Shown here in pieces: positions 16,553 to 24,116 of a DNA stretch of 29,023 nucleotides. The stretch is from the NCBI GenBank assembly GCA_003978395.1, contig QNZV01000054.1, positions 1-29,023 on the forward strand, in the 5' to 3' direction. Each line of letters starts with the position of its first letter. Position 1 is the first letter of the stretch. The translations under genes were made by a program, and so were the position numbers. Source of the stretch: Sulfurovum sp. GTDB taxonomy: Bacteria > Campylobacterota > Campylobacteria > Campylobacterales > Sulfurovaceae. Below the pieces are notes generated by a model. That model was not told where the DNA came from and did not search any database. It worked only from the letters and a program-made list of their open reading frames with translations.

Positions 16553-17262
16553 TATTTGCTCTCATTCATCAATGCTAGTTTTTCTTTAAAAGCATCAATA
16601 CAGTTATTACACTCTTTAACCGTATTGGTCTCAACAATGATATATAAAGCCTCTTTATTTAATATACTTAGCTTATGATTTTTAATAGATATAATGCTCT
16701 CTTTTTTAAATTTACTCAAAATACGAGAAAAGGTCTCTGGAGTTAAATTTAAAATAGAAGCTATCTCATTATTTTTTAGACGATTAAAAAGAGTATTGCT
16801 CTCAATCATTAAATCAGCAACTTTTGCTTCCGAAGATAAAATTGTCTCTTTCTGAATTAAAGCAGACAGAGTCATTATTTTGGATGTAAGTGATTTAATA
16901 AGTCCTAAAGAGAAATCTTTGTCATCAAGATAGTGATAAACTTTATCAAAGTGTAAAAGCCCCATAACCCCACCTGTAATAAATTCACAAGTTACAGGAA
17001 AAGGTTCATGTTCAAAACAAGCATACTCACCTATTGTATTAGGTGCTTCCATTCGTTTTATCTGAACTTCTGAACCTTTTGGAGAAGTTTTATATAAACG
17101 TATTGTACCTTCAAGAAGGATATAGAGATAATCACTCTCATCTCCCTCATAAAAAACAATACTATTTTTAGTATATTTCTTAATATAGATACTATCTCTA
17201 AGCTCTTTATGGAACTTTTTATCCAAATCAGCAAACATTGGAATATCTGTTATATCCACCAT
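16552..17262 (-). CDS. Crp/Fnr-family transcription regulator (Dnr/Nnr-like)
   Basis: 236 aa. A cyclic-nucleotide-type beta-roll (about 8-115) is followed by a dimer helix (about 118-150) and a winged helix-turn-helix with recognition helix TPE176TFS179R180ILSKF. The E-x-x-S-R set is what Fnr uses to read TTGAT. Fnr's N-terminal Fe-S cysteines are missing; the cysteines are C82, C92 and a C-terminal C218-x-x-C221. That argues for a Dnr/Nnr-like NO sensor or other redox input rather than a 4Fe-4S Fnr, but the signal cannot be read from sequence. It lies 84 bp after the methyltransferase gene with its own TATAAT (17287-17292). Confidence 0.88.
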   Translation of the reverse strand: MVDITDIPMFADLDKKFHKELRDSIYIKKYTKNSIVFYEGDESDYLYILLEGTIRLYKTSPKGSEVQIKRMEAPNTIGEYACFEHEPFPVTCEFITGGVMGLLHFDKVYHYLDDKDFSLGLIKSLTSKIMTLSALIQKETILSSEAKVADLMIESNTLFNRLKNNEIASILNLTPETFSRILSKFKKESIISIKNHKLSILNKEALYIIVETNTVKECNNCIDAFKEKLALMNESK

Positions 17263-17286
17263 AATTTTTCCTTATTATTTTTATCA

Positions 17287-17292
17287 ATTATA
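17287..17292 (-). promoter_or_regulatory. -10 box for the Crp/Fnr regulator gene
   Basis: TATAAT on the minus strand, 24 bp before the ATG at 17262, with AAGGA between. I found no TTGAT-N4-ATCAA site at the class II position, so autoregulation is not evident. Confidence 0.5.
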
Positions 17293-17346
17293 CTTAAGGG
17301 AGGTTAAAGTTATCATAAGCAATAGAAATAATAATAGATATTTTTA

Positions 17347-18084
17347 CTATTGACTCTCAAACCAATTAAGCTCTTTTCTAAGGGTAACAACCTTTCCTAC
17401 AACAATCAATGCAGGAGTAGGTAAATCTTTTGCTTTTTCCCATATAGTATCTAATGTACCAATAACTGTTTTCTCTTCAGGTGTTGTCCCTTTACTGATT
17501 ACAGCTACTGGATAATCTTTTGGTTTTCCAATCTCTATAAGCTTTTTACTAATATGTTTTAAACGATGTAGCCCCATTAAAAAGATAATAGTATCATCTG
17601 TTTTATAGTTTTCCCAAGGTATTTGTGATTGACCTTTGTTTTTACTCTCATGACCTGTTACAACTCTAAATGAAACTGTAATTCCACGATGTGTTACAGG
17701 AATCCCTGCATACTCGGGAACAGCAATAGCCGAAGTAATTCCAGGAATAAACTCAAATTTTATACCTCTTTCATAAAGATAAATTCCCTCTTCTCCACCT
17801 CGTCCAAATACCAGTGGGTCGCCACCCTTTAGCCGAACTACCGTCTCATGTTTTAAAGCATTTTGATAAATTGTCTCATTAATCTGCTCTTGTGGCATCG
17901 AATGATGAGAATCTTTTTTTCCAACATAGACAAATTCACATCCATCCTTTGCCTCTTTTAAAATATCAGGGTTTGCTAACCTATCATAAATAATTACATC
18001 TGCTTCACGTACCACACGCAAAGCTTTAATCGTCAAAAGCTCAATATCCCCTGGACCTGCTCCTGTTAAATAGACCTTCCCCAT
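17347..18084 (-). CDS. cobA: Uroporphyrinogen-III C-methyltransferase (CobA/NirE type)
   Basis: 245 aa SUMT. Motifs in order are YLTGAGPGDIELLT (5-18), YDRLANPDIL (33-42), VRLKGGDPLVFGRGGEE (83-99), PGITSAIAVPEYAGIPVTHR and a late TPALIVVGKVV. It methylates uroporphyrinogen III twice with S-adenosylmethionine to give precorrin-2, the first committed step toward siroheme and heme d1. Its ATG overlaps the nirF stop by one base (TAATG). In a nir context the equivalent gene is called nirE; I cannot tell whether this is the only SUMT of the cell. Confidence 0.94.
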   Translation of the reverse strand: MGKVYLTGAGPGDIELLTIKALRVVREADVIIYDRLANPDILKEAKDGCEFVYVGKKDSHHSMPQEQINETIYQNALKHETVVRLKGGDPLVFGRGGEEGIYLYERGIKFEFIPGITSAIAVPEYAGIPVTHRGITVSFRVVTGHESKNKGQSQIPWENYKTDDTIIFLMGLHRLKHISKKLIEIGKPKDYPVAVISKGTTPEEKTVIGTLDTIWEKAKDLPTPALIVVGKVVTLRKELNWFESQ

Positions 18085-19211
18085 TATTTCCCCTTCTCGT
18101 TATAAATAAAAATTCCTGATGGAGCTTTGACTTGAAATATCTCACGTTCTAAAAACCACTCTTGGGTATTAATCACATTTACTTTATTACTATCTCGTTT
18201 ATCATTCCCACCATTAACAGATACATAAAGATAATTCTCTACATTTGACCAACGCAGATGCAACACTTTACCCGTAAATGTAAATGTTTTTATAATTTTT
18301 AGTGTTTTTGTATCGACGATTTGAATGGTTGGGAAATCTTTACCCGAAAAAGTTACAGCAAGATACTTTTTATCTGGACTAAGTGCAGTAAACACGGGTA
18401 AACCTTGCACCTCTATATTTTTAATAAATTTAAAATCTTTGTCATAAACCATCACGGCATTGTCCCCAACAGCAGGAATAAATGTTTTTTCATCACTTAA
18501 AGACCAAAAACCGAAATGAGGAATTTTTAGAATAGGCTTATTGTCTTTCGCTGTTACTTTTATCTCTGAAAACCTCATCGTATCAAGGTCAACTACTCCA
18601 AAAGCTTTGGTTAAAAAGAACCCTACAATATACGTATTCTCTTTAATCATCGCATCAAAAGGCATCTCTCCTACTTTAAACTCTTTGAAAATTTCAAATT
18701 TTGGAATTGCTTTTCCATCGTTTTTATCTTTTAAAATTGTCACTTTATCGCTGTCCATCTGTGCAAAGATTATCATATCTTTGTAGATTTTAATCCCCAC
18801 ATTTTTAGAGCCTGTTTTAATCTTGTCAATAGGTTTTAAATCACGGGTTAAAATGTCTACCGATTTATCATCATAGTTTGCCACTGCCACATAATTTTTA
18901 CCAATAACAAAACCAATAGCACTTTTAGAAGTTTTGTACTCATGAAGTACCTTTTCACTTCTTGGGTCAAAATGCACCACATAACCATCACGAGAAATCA
19001 AATAGGCATCATCGCCATCAAACTTAATAATTCCATGATTCATATTATGCATGTTTCTCATATGTCTTTTGGTTAAGCCATCTTGAATAATCGCTAACGA
19101 CTCGCTCTCTCGCTCTACTACAAAGATTTTCTCGCTAATGGTTGGTGTTCCTGCAAACACTCTACTTGCCAAAGTTGCACAAACTACCATTCCTAAAATT
19201 ATTTTTTTCAT
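18084..19211 (-). CDS. nirF: NirF-type heme d1 biosynthesis protein, exported
   Basis: 375 aa from ATG 19211. The frame is open 15 codons further upstream, into nirJ, but AAGGAGAG lies at ideal distance before 19211 and a signal peptide (MKKIILGMVVCATLASRVFA) begins there. The rest reads as a beta-propeller with repeated strand units, matching the d1-type propeller of NirF/NirS/NirN. There is no CxxCH, which excludes NirN and NirS. NirF is a periplasmic enzyme of heme d1 synthesis, reported to act on a late precursor. It is 14 bp after nirJ and overlaps cobA by 1 bp. Confidence 0.85.
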   Translation of the reverse strand: MKKIILGMVVCATLASRVFAGTPTISEKIFVVERESESLAIIQDGLTKRHMRNMHNMNHGIIKFDGDDAYLISRDGYVVHFDPRSEKVLHEYKTSKSAIGFVIGKNYVAVANYDDKSVDILTRDLKPIDKIKTGSKNVGIKIYKDMIIFAQMDSDKVTILKDKNDGKAIPKFEIFKEFKVGEMPFDAMIKENTYIVGFFLTKAFGVVDLDTMRFSEIKVTAKDNKPILKIPHFGFWSLSDEKTFIPAVGDNAVMVYDKDFKFIKNIEVQGLPVFTALSPDKKYLAVTFSGKDFPTIQIVDTKTLKIIKTFTFTGKVLHLRWSNVENYLYVSVNGGNDKRDSNKVNVINTQEWFLEREIFQVKAPSGIFIYNEKGK

Positions 19212-19225
19212 CTCTTCTCTCCTTC

Positions 19226-20329
19226 TTATAAATAACACGATGGGTCTTCTGCCCACATATCTCCATATATCGCATACGCTCTGCTTCGTGAACCACCATT
19301 ACAGATTTCTAAATAGTTACACTTCTCACACTTCCCACCCAACTCTCGTGGATGAATTCGTAATTTTTTCAAGAGTTCAACAGGTTTATCTGTCCAAATA
19401 TCTGTAAAATCTTCTCTAAATATATTACCAATAATAGTTGGAAAAAATGGGTCAGGTTTTACATTACCCTCTGCATCAATATTGAGTAATTTTCGCCCTG
19501 CACTATTTCCACCCCAAGTGATTAATCTCTTTTTCATCTCATCAGCATGTTCTGGATATTTTTGAATAAATCTATCATAAAAAAGTATCGCATCCATCTC
19601 CATATTTCCTGTAACAATCTCTATATCTCGTTTGCTCTCATGATATTCAAATGCTTTATCCAAAATATAGTTTACGGCAGTTACTCGTTGTTCTTTACTC
19701 AAATCTATCTCTAAATTATCAAGTCCACGACCAGAATAGACCAAATGTGAAATATAGACTTTTGGAATATTATGTTTCTCTGCCAACTCAAATATAAATG
19801 CCAAATCATCATAGGTATCTTTCGTAATTGTAAATCGAATTCCAACTTTAGTTCTACCATAACTGTTGAGTAAATCAACAGCTTTCATTGACGCTATAAA
19901 TGAACCTTTTAACCCACGAAAAGCATCGTGTACCTTTTCGCTACCATCAATACTGATACCTATATAGTCAAATGTATCTAAAATTTTTTCAGCATTACTC
20001 TTTTTTACATAGAGTCCATTAGTAGAGAGATAAGTAACAATTCCAAGCTCTTTACATCGCCCTGCAATATCATAAATATCATGACGAGTTAATGGTTCTC
20101 CTCCTGAAAAGATAAGAAATTTTACCCCATTGGCTTTAAGCTTTGGTAAGGTCTCCATAATTTTTTCTGTCGAGAGTGTATCAACAGAATCCAATTCAGC
20201 TTTTGAGTAACAGTGCAAACAAGAGAGGTTACAACGATTTGTGAAGTTCCAAATTGCAATGCTCCCATCAAGAACCCTTGCCGACTTACCTTCAACCACC
20301 GAATTTAAAAGATTTGAGAGTCTAAACAT
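19226..20329 (-). CDS. nirJ: NirJ-type radical SAM protein
   Basis: 367 aa. The radical SAM cluster motif is C33-x3-C37-x2-C40 (FTNRCNLSCLHCYS), followed by FSGGEP for SAM binding. A C-terminal SPASM-like region (about 325-366) with GGKCEKCNYLEICNGG and a final Cys (DPSCY) would hold a second Fe-S cluster. NirJ removes two propionate groups of didecarboxysiroheme during heme d1 synthesis. The related AhbC/AhbD act in alternative heme synthesis, but the neighbouring nirF makes NirJ the best call. The start overlaps the cytochrome gene stop by one base. Confidence 0.9.
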   Translation of the reverse strand: MFRLSNLLNSVVEGKSARVLDGSIAIWNFTNRCNLSCLHCYSKAELDSVDTLSTEKIMETLPKLKANGVKFLIFSGGEPLTRHDIYDIAGRCKELGIVTYLSTNGLYVKKSNAEKILDTFDYIGISIDGSEKVHDAFRGLKGSFIASMKAVDLLNSYGRTKVGIRFTITKDTYDDLAFIFELAEKHNIPKVYISHLVYSGRGLDNLEIDLSKEQRVTAVNYILDKAFEYHESKRDIEIVTGNMEMDAILFYDRFIQKYPEHADEMKKRLITWGGNSAGRKLLNIDAEGNVKPDPFFPTIIGNIFREDFTDIWTDKPVELLKKLRIHPRELGGKCEKCNYLEICNGGSRSRAYAIYGDMWAEDPSCYL

Positions 20330-20691
20330 TATTTTACCTTCTTATCTATAGCCTGAGGCTTTTCAAGAACCGTAATATTACTCTCTTGTTTATAACTGAA
20401 GATATACTCTGTAATCGCAGATAAATTTTCATCTGAAAGTTTAAATTTAGGCATCGCATTTCGCTTATAACCAAAAACTTTTGATACCGATTTAGGGTCA
20501 GTAATCATCGCTTTAATCTCTTGAACATTTCGTTTAGATGCTATCTCTTCAAAGCTAGGTCCAAAAGCTACTGCTGTTTGATGATGACAACCCCAACAGT
20601 AAGTTTCAAAAACTTTTTTACCATCTGTAGCAAAAACTGATGGGCTTAAGAAACATATCATCGCAGAGAAGAGAAGAATATTTTTATTCAT
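20329..20691 (-). CDS. Small monoheme cytochrome c (NirC-like) at head of heme d1 operon
   Basis: 120 aa. A Sec signal peptide (about 1-21, ending VFA) precedes a class I cytochrome c domain with C32-W-G-C35-H36 and a likely Met ligand in NAMPKF (about 79-84), then a short Lys-rich tail. In nir clusters such a cytochrome (NirC) is thought to help NirF or NirS maturation or pass electrons; the NirC name rests on position and size. It is the first gene of the unit, with AAGGAT before the ATG and an Fnr-type box upstream. An Arg/Lys-rich segment near 74-77 (GYKRN) could aid docking. Confidence 0.85.
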   Translation of the reverse strand: MNKNILLFSAMICFLSPSVFATDGKKVFETYCWGCHHQTAVAFGPSFEEIASKRNVQEIKAMITDPKSVSKVFGYKRNAMPKFKLSDENLSAITEYIFSYKQESNITVLEKPQAIDKKVK

Positions 20692-20720
20692 AAGCTATCC
20701 TTATTATTTTAATTAAAACA

Positions 20721-20726
20721 ATAATA
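20721..20726 (-). promoter_or_regulatory. -10 box of the heme d1 operon
   Basis: TATTAT on the minus strand (5 of 6 to consensus), centred exactly 32 bp from the Fnr-type box at 20749-20762. Confidence 0.5.
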
Positions 20727-20748
20727 GCACTCTTTATTTTTTTATTCC

Positions 20749-20762
20749 TTGATATAAAACAA
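20749..20762 (-). promoter_or_regulatory. Fnr-type binding site, one mismatch, upstream of cytochrome c-nirJ-nirF-cobA
   Basis: TTGATATAAAACAA (plus strand) matches TTGAT-N4-ATCAA with one mismatch and shares its first nine bases, TTGATATAA, with the perfect site at 15952-15965. Its centre is at -41.5 relative to the start predicted from the -10 box. It lies in the divergent region with modBC, so it could also affect that operon, but the spacing to the mod -10 box (36 bp) is not the class II value. Confidence 0.65.
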
Positions 20763-20788
20763 GTTGTAATTTATGATTTTATATTAGC

Positions 20789-20794
20789 TATAAT
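20789..20794 (+). promoter_or_regulatory. -10 box of modBC
   Basis: TATAAT in AGCTATAATATC, pointing toward modB. The transcript would start near 20801, giving a leader of about 130 nt that contains the 20851-20874 hairpin. Confidence 0.5.
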
Positions 20795-20850
20795 ATCAAG
20801 AGTAAAATTTTTTGAGGGTATGAAATATAAAGATATGAAAAGCCTTCTAC

Positions 20851-20874
20851 TAAATGGTGCAATCGCACCATTTA
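20851..20874 (+). promoter_or_regulatory. Strong hairpin or palindrome in the modBC leader
   Basis: The 10-bp arms TAAATGGTGC and GCACCATTTA match perfectly around AATC. It sits 59 bp before the modB ATG and is not next to any gene end, so it is unlikely to be an ordinary terminator. It could be an RNA control element or an operator. It does not resemble the ModE operator. Confidence 0.5.
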
Positions 20875-20933
20875 CTATGTGACATTTAAAATAAGATTTC
20901 AATCTTTATTTATACCTAACGGAGTTATTAAAT

Positions 20934-21590
20934 ATGATAGAAACCCTAAAAAACTTAGACCTAACCCCATTTGTCCTCTCATTTAAACTAGCAGGATTAA
21001 CCACGCTTATACTTTTTGTTATAAGCTTACCCCTAGCATGGTATTTATCTCAAACTAAATCAAAAGCTAAACCATTGTTAGAAGCTATTACAGCTTTGCC
21101 TATTGTTTTGCCCCCTTCGGTTTTGGGGTTTTATATTTTGATGGTATTTGTTTATGTTGATTTGAATTTTTCATTTACAGGTTTAGTCATTGCATCTTGT
21201 TTTTACTCTTTACCTTTTATGGTTCAGCCCTTGCAAGGTGGATTTGAGGGGCTTAATAAAAATATGTTAGAGGCATCTTATATATCAGGAAAGAGTCAAC
21301 TAAACACACTCTTTAATGTTGCTTTACCAAATATAAAACCTGCTCTTCTTACGGCTTTGATTATTACTTTTGCTCATACTGTTGGAGAATTTGGAGTTGT
21401 CTTGATGATTGGTGGAAGTATTCCAAATGAGACAAAGGTAGCTTCTATTGCTATTTATGAGATGGTCGAGATAATGGACTATACCACAGCTCATATCTAT
21501 AGTGGACTAATGGTGCTAATTAGTTTTATAGTGCTTTTAAGTGTCTATATCTTTAACCATACTCAAAAGAAGATTGGAGGGGTTCATTAA
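20934..21590 (+). CDS. modB: Molybdate ABC transporter permease
   Basis: 218 aa with about five TM helices. The permease EAA-type loop reads EASYISGKSQLNTLFNVALP (about 112-131), and ITALPIVLPPSVLGFYIL (about 51-68) and GEFGVVLMIGGSIPNET (about 150-166) are typical of ModB. It forms the membrane channel of the molybdate (or tungstate) importer. GGAG lies 9 bases before the ATG. The stop overlaps the modC start (TAATG). The usual periplasmic binding protein gene modA is not adjacent. Molybdenum supply would serve enzymes such as nitrate reductase. Confidence 0.92.
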   Translation: MIETLKNLDLTPFVLSFKLAGLTTLILFVISLPLAWYLSQTKSKAKPLLEAITALPIVLPPSVLGFYILMVFVYVDLNFSFTGLVIASCFYSLPFMVQPLQGGFEGLNKNMLEASYISGKSQLNTLFNVALPNIKPALLTALIITFAHTVGEFGVVLMIGGSIPNETKVASIAIYEMVEIMDYTTAHIYSGLMVLISFIVLLSVYIFNHTQKKIGGVH

Positions 21591-22447
21591 TGCTACAGAT
21601 AAATATAGATAAAAAACTGCATGGCTCACATGGCGAGATGAAACTAGATATAAATCTAAAGATAAGAAAAGGCGAATTTGTTGCTCTTTCGGGTAAAAGT
21701 GGTTCAGGAAAAACAACTCTACTTAGAATTTTAGCAGGATTGGAAAGCTCGAATGGGACGATTATGGTAGCTAATGAAACTTGGCAAAAAGAGAACTTTT
21801 TTTTAGCTGTGCAAAAACGAGAAATCGGTTTTGTTTTTCAAGATTATGCACTTTTTCCTAATATGACGGTAGAAGAAAATTTGCTGTTTGTGGAAAAAGA
21901 TAGAGAGTTATCCAATTATCTATTAGAGACAACCGAACTCTCTGCTTTAAAAAAGAGATTACCTTCTAGCCTAAGTGGAGGGCAAAAACAACGAGTTTCC
22001 CTTTGTAGAGCATTTATGAAAAGACCTAAATTGCTTTTGATGGATGAACCACTCTCAGCACTTGACCCCTCTATGCGAAGCAAGTTACAACAAGAGATTC
22101 TAACTTTACATAAAGAGTTCGAAACCACAACAATTATGGTCAGTCATGACCCTGCAGAGATATATAGATTGGCTTCTAGGGTATTGGTCTTGGAACAAGG
22201 AAAGATTGTAAATGATGGAACAGCTAAAGAAGTCCTATTAAAAACATCAGGTTCTCAAAAATTTTCATTTGATGGGGAGCTTTTGGAAATTGTAAAAATA
22301 GATGTTATCTATGTAGCCATTGTCGCCATTGGTCAACAGCTAGTAGAGGTTGTTATTTCTAAATATGAAGCAGAAAATTTACTAATTGGTTCAGTTGTTA
22401 CTTTAAGTACAAAAGCTTTTTCTCCGATTATTAAACAAAACAAATAG
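21590..22447 (+). CDS. modC: Molybdate ABC transporter ATP-binding protein
   Basis: 285 aa. Walker A is GKSGSGKT (35-42), the Q-loop Q84 in FVFQDYALFP, the signature LSGGQ (128-132), Walker B LLLMDEP with D152-E153, and switch H186 (VSHD). After about residue 230 a short Mop/TOBE-like beta domain follows (about 225-283). The protein is shorter than E. coli ModC (about 350 aa), so the regulatory domain is reduced to about one unit. It powers molybdate uptake with ModB. Substrate assignment relies on ModB and the C-terminal domain, and tungstate cannot be excluded. Confidence 0.9.
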   Translation: MLQINIDKKLHGSHGEMKLDINLKIRKGEFVALSGKSGSGKTTLLRILAGLESSNGTIMVANETWQKENFFLAVQKREIGFVFQDYALFPNMTVEENLLFVEKDRELSNYLLETTELSALKKRLPSSLSGGQKQRVSLCRAFMKRPKLLLMDEPLSALDPSMRSKLQQEILTLHKEFETTTIMVSHDPAEIYRLASRVLVLEQGKIVNDGTAKEVLLKTSGSQKFSFDGELLEIVKIDVIYVAIVAIGQQLVEVVISKYEAENLLIGSVVTLSTKAFSPIIKQNK

Positions 22448-22499
22448 AATTAATATTTAACGTAGTATTATATAAATATTTTTTTTAAAAGGAAACTAT

Positions 22500-23966
22500 A
22501 TGAATAAATTAATAATCTTAGCAGGTATAAGCTTTGCTATTTTAGGTTGTGGAAATAGTGAAAGTGTTAATGATACAGAGTTAGAGAAGCTTATTCACTC
22601 CAATAATTTAACAGGCGATGTATTAAAGGGTAAAGTTATACCTAAAATCACAGATACAAAAGCCCAATTGGGGATGAATCTATTCTTTTCAAAATCATTG
22701 GGTGCAGATAGAGACTCTGCTTGTGTAACCTGTCATCATCCTATGTTGGGTGGAGGAGATAATTTATCTCTACCCATTGGAACAGGTGCAAAGAATCCAA
22801 ACTTATTGGGTGTAGGTCGTATGCATGATGTAACTTCTACTCATTATGATGGAGGACCAACCGTTCCTAGAAATGCTCCAACTACCTTTAATATGCTTGG
22901 TTGTAAACATGCTCTTTTTCATGATGGTCGTATTGAGCATGTTGTAAATCCAAATGGAATCTCTACACCTGATTCGGGATATACGATTATTGACCCTTTA
23001 GCTACTGATAATCTTGCGTCTGCTCAATCTCGCTTTCCTATTACTTCTCCTGAAGAGATGAAAGGATTTAACCATCAAGATAAAGATAATCAAGCAGTTC
23101 GTGACTATGTGGCAAGTCGTGTAGGTGGATATGGAGAAGGAAAAGGGGAGTTAAACAATACAAATTATTGGTTAAAGCAATTTAGAACAGCCCTCAATCA
23201 ACCCACAGGAACGGCTGAAAAGCTTATTACCGAACAGAATATTGCCATGTTAATAGGAGAGTATGAAAATTCACAAGCATTTACAAATAATCCATGGAAA
23301 GAGTATGTTAATGGTAACAAAAGTGCGATTAGTGAAGAGGCTAAAAGGGGTGCTTTACTCTTTTTTAAACCTATTGTAGATGGTGGTGCAGATTGTGTTC
23401 ATTGTCACAGTGGAGATTTGTTTTCTGATGAAGAGTTTCATAATGTAGCTATGCCTCAAATTGGTCGAGGAAAAGGCGATGGAGATGAAGGTATAGAAGA
23501 TTTTGGACGATTTAGGGTCACAGGAGAAGAGAGTGATAAATATAAATTTCGTACACCTTCACTATTAAATGTAGAAGTTACAGGACCTTGGGGACATGAT
23601 GGAGCGTATACTTCTTTGGAAGCGATGGTAAAACATATGTCAAATCCAAAAGAGGCAATTAAAAACTATGATAAAAAACAGTTAACTCAAGTAGGTATTC
23701 AAAATGTAGACAAGATGACAGTAAATACCAATAAGGCAATTAAACAATTAGAAAAAGATAGAGTAGCAAAATTAGATGTATTAGAAGATAGCAATCTTTC
23801 AGCGAGTGAGATAGAAGATGTGGTTAGCTTTTTAAGAACATTAACCGACTCATGTGTTGTAGATGAAACATGTTTGCAAAAATGGATTCCTAAAAGAGAC
23901 CTTGACCCTAATGGAGACCAACTTGATGCAGTAGATAAAAAAGGAAATATCTTGGGTTTAAAATAG
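22500..23966 (+). CDS. Di-heme cytochrome c peroxidase/MauG-family lipoprotein
   Basis: 488 aa. A lipoprotein signal ends at AILGC17. Two heme c motifs are present: C75-V-T-C78-H79 and C299-V-H-C302-H303. Between them are family landmarks RNAPTTFNM (124-132), HDGRIEH (141-147) and SPEEMKGF (183-190). A late C-x6-C pair (SCVVDETC) may form a disulfide. Classical bacterial peroxidases are about 330 aa; the extra length lies in loops such as 91-120 and 155-180 and a C-terminal extension. It probably acts in the periplasm, reducing peroxide or oxidising a partner; the substrate is unknown. AAAAGGAAAC precedes the ATG. Confidence 0.87.
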   Translation: MNKLIILAGISFAILGCGNSESVNDTELEKLIHSNNLTGDVLKGKVIPKITDTKAQLGMNLFFSKSLGADRDSACVTCHHPMLGGGDNLSLPIGTGAKNPNLLGVGRMHDVTSTHYDGGPTVPRNAPTTFNMLGCKHALFHDGRIEHVVNPNGISTPDSGYTIIDPLATDNLASAQSRFPITSPEEMKGFNHQDKDNQAVRDYVASRVGGYGEGKGELNNTNYWLKQFRTALNQPTGTAEKLITEQNIAMLIGEYENSQAFTNNPWKEYVNGNKSAISEEAKRGALLFFKPIVDGGADCVHCHSGDLFSDEEFHNVAMPQIGRGKGDGDEGIEDFGRFRVTGEESDKYKFRTPSLLNVEVTGPWGHDGAYTSLEAMVKHMSNPKEAIKNYDKKQLTQVGIQNVDKMTVNTNKAIKQLEKDRVAKLDVLEDSNLSASEIEDVVSFLRTLTDSCVVDETCLQKWIPKRDLDPNGDQLDAVDKKGNILGLK

Positions 23967-24075
23967 ATTTTTACCCCTTTTTTAAGATAAAATGCCAAAA
24001 AGTTACATATTTTTAGAAAAAAATAGAGATTTTTTAATTTTTTTCTAATTAAGAGTAAATTTATCCTATTTAACC

Positions 24076-24081
24076 TATAAT
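24076..24081 (+). promoter_or_regulatory. -10 box of tpx
   Basis: TATAAT, 35 bp upstream of the tpx ATG, with an AAGGAT ribosome site at 24104-24109. Confidence 0.55.
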
Positions 24082-24116
24082 CCGTTTATAACTTAAAAAA
24101 CACAAGGATTTAAACA

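Noticed and set aside
20851..20874. ModE operator or known molybdenum-cofactor riboswitch
   Set aside because: The sequence does not match the ModE half-sites, and I see no elaborate conserved riboswitch core, only a simple hairpin.
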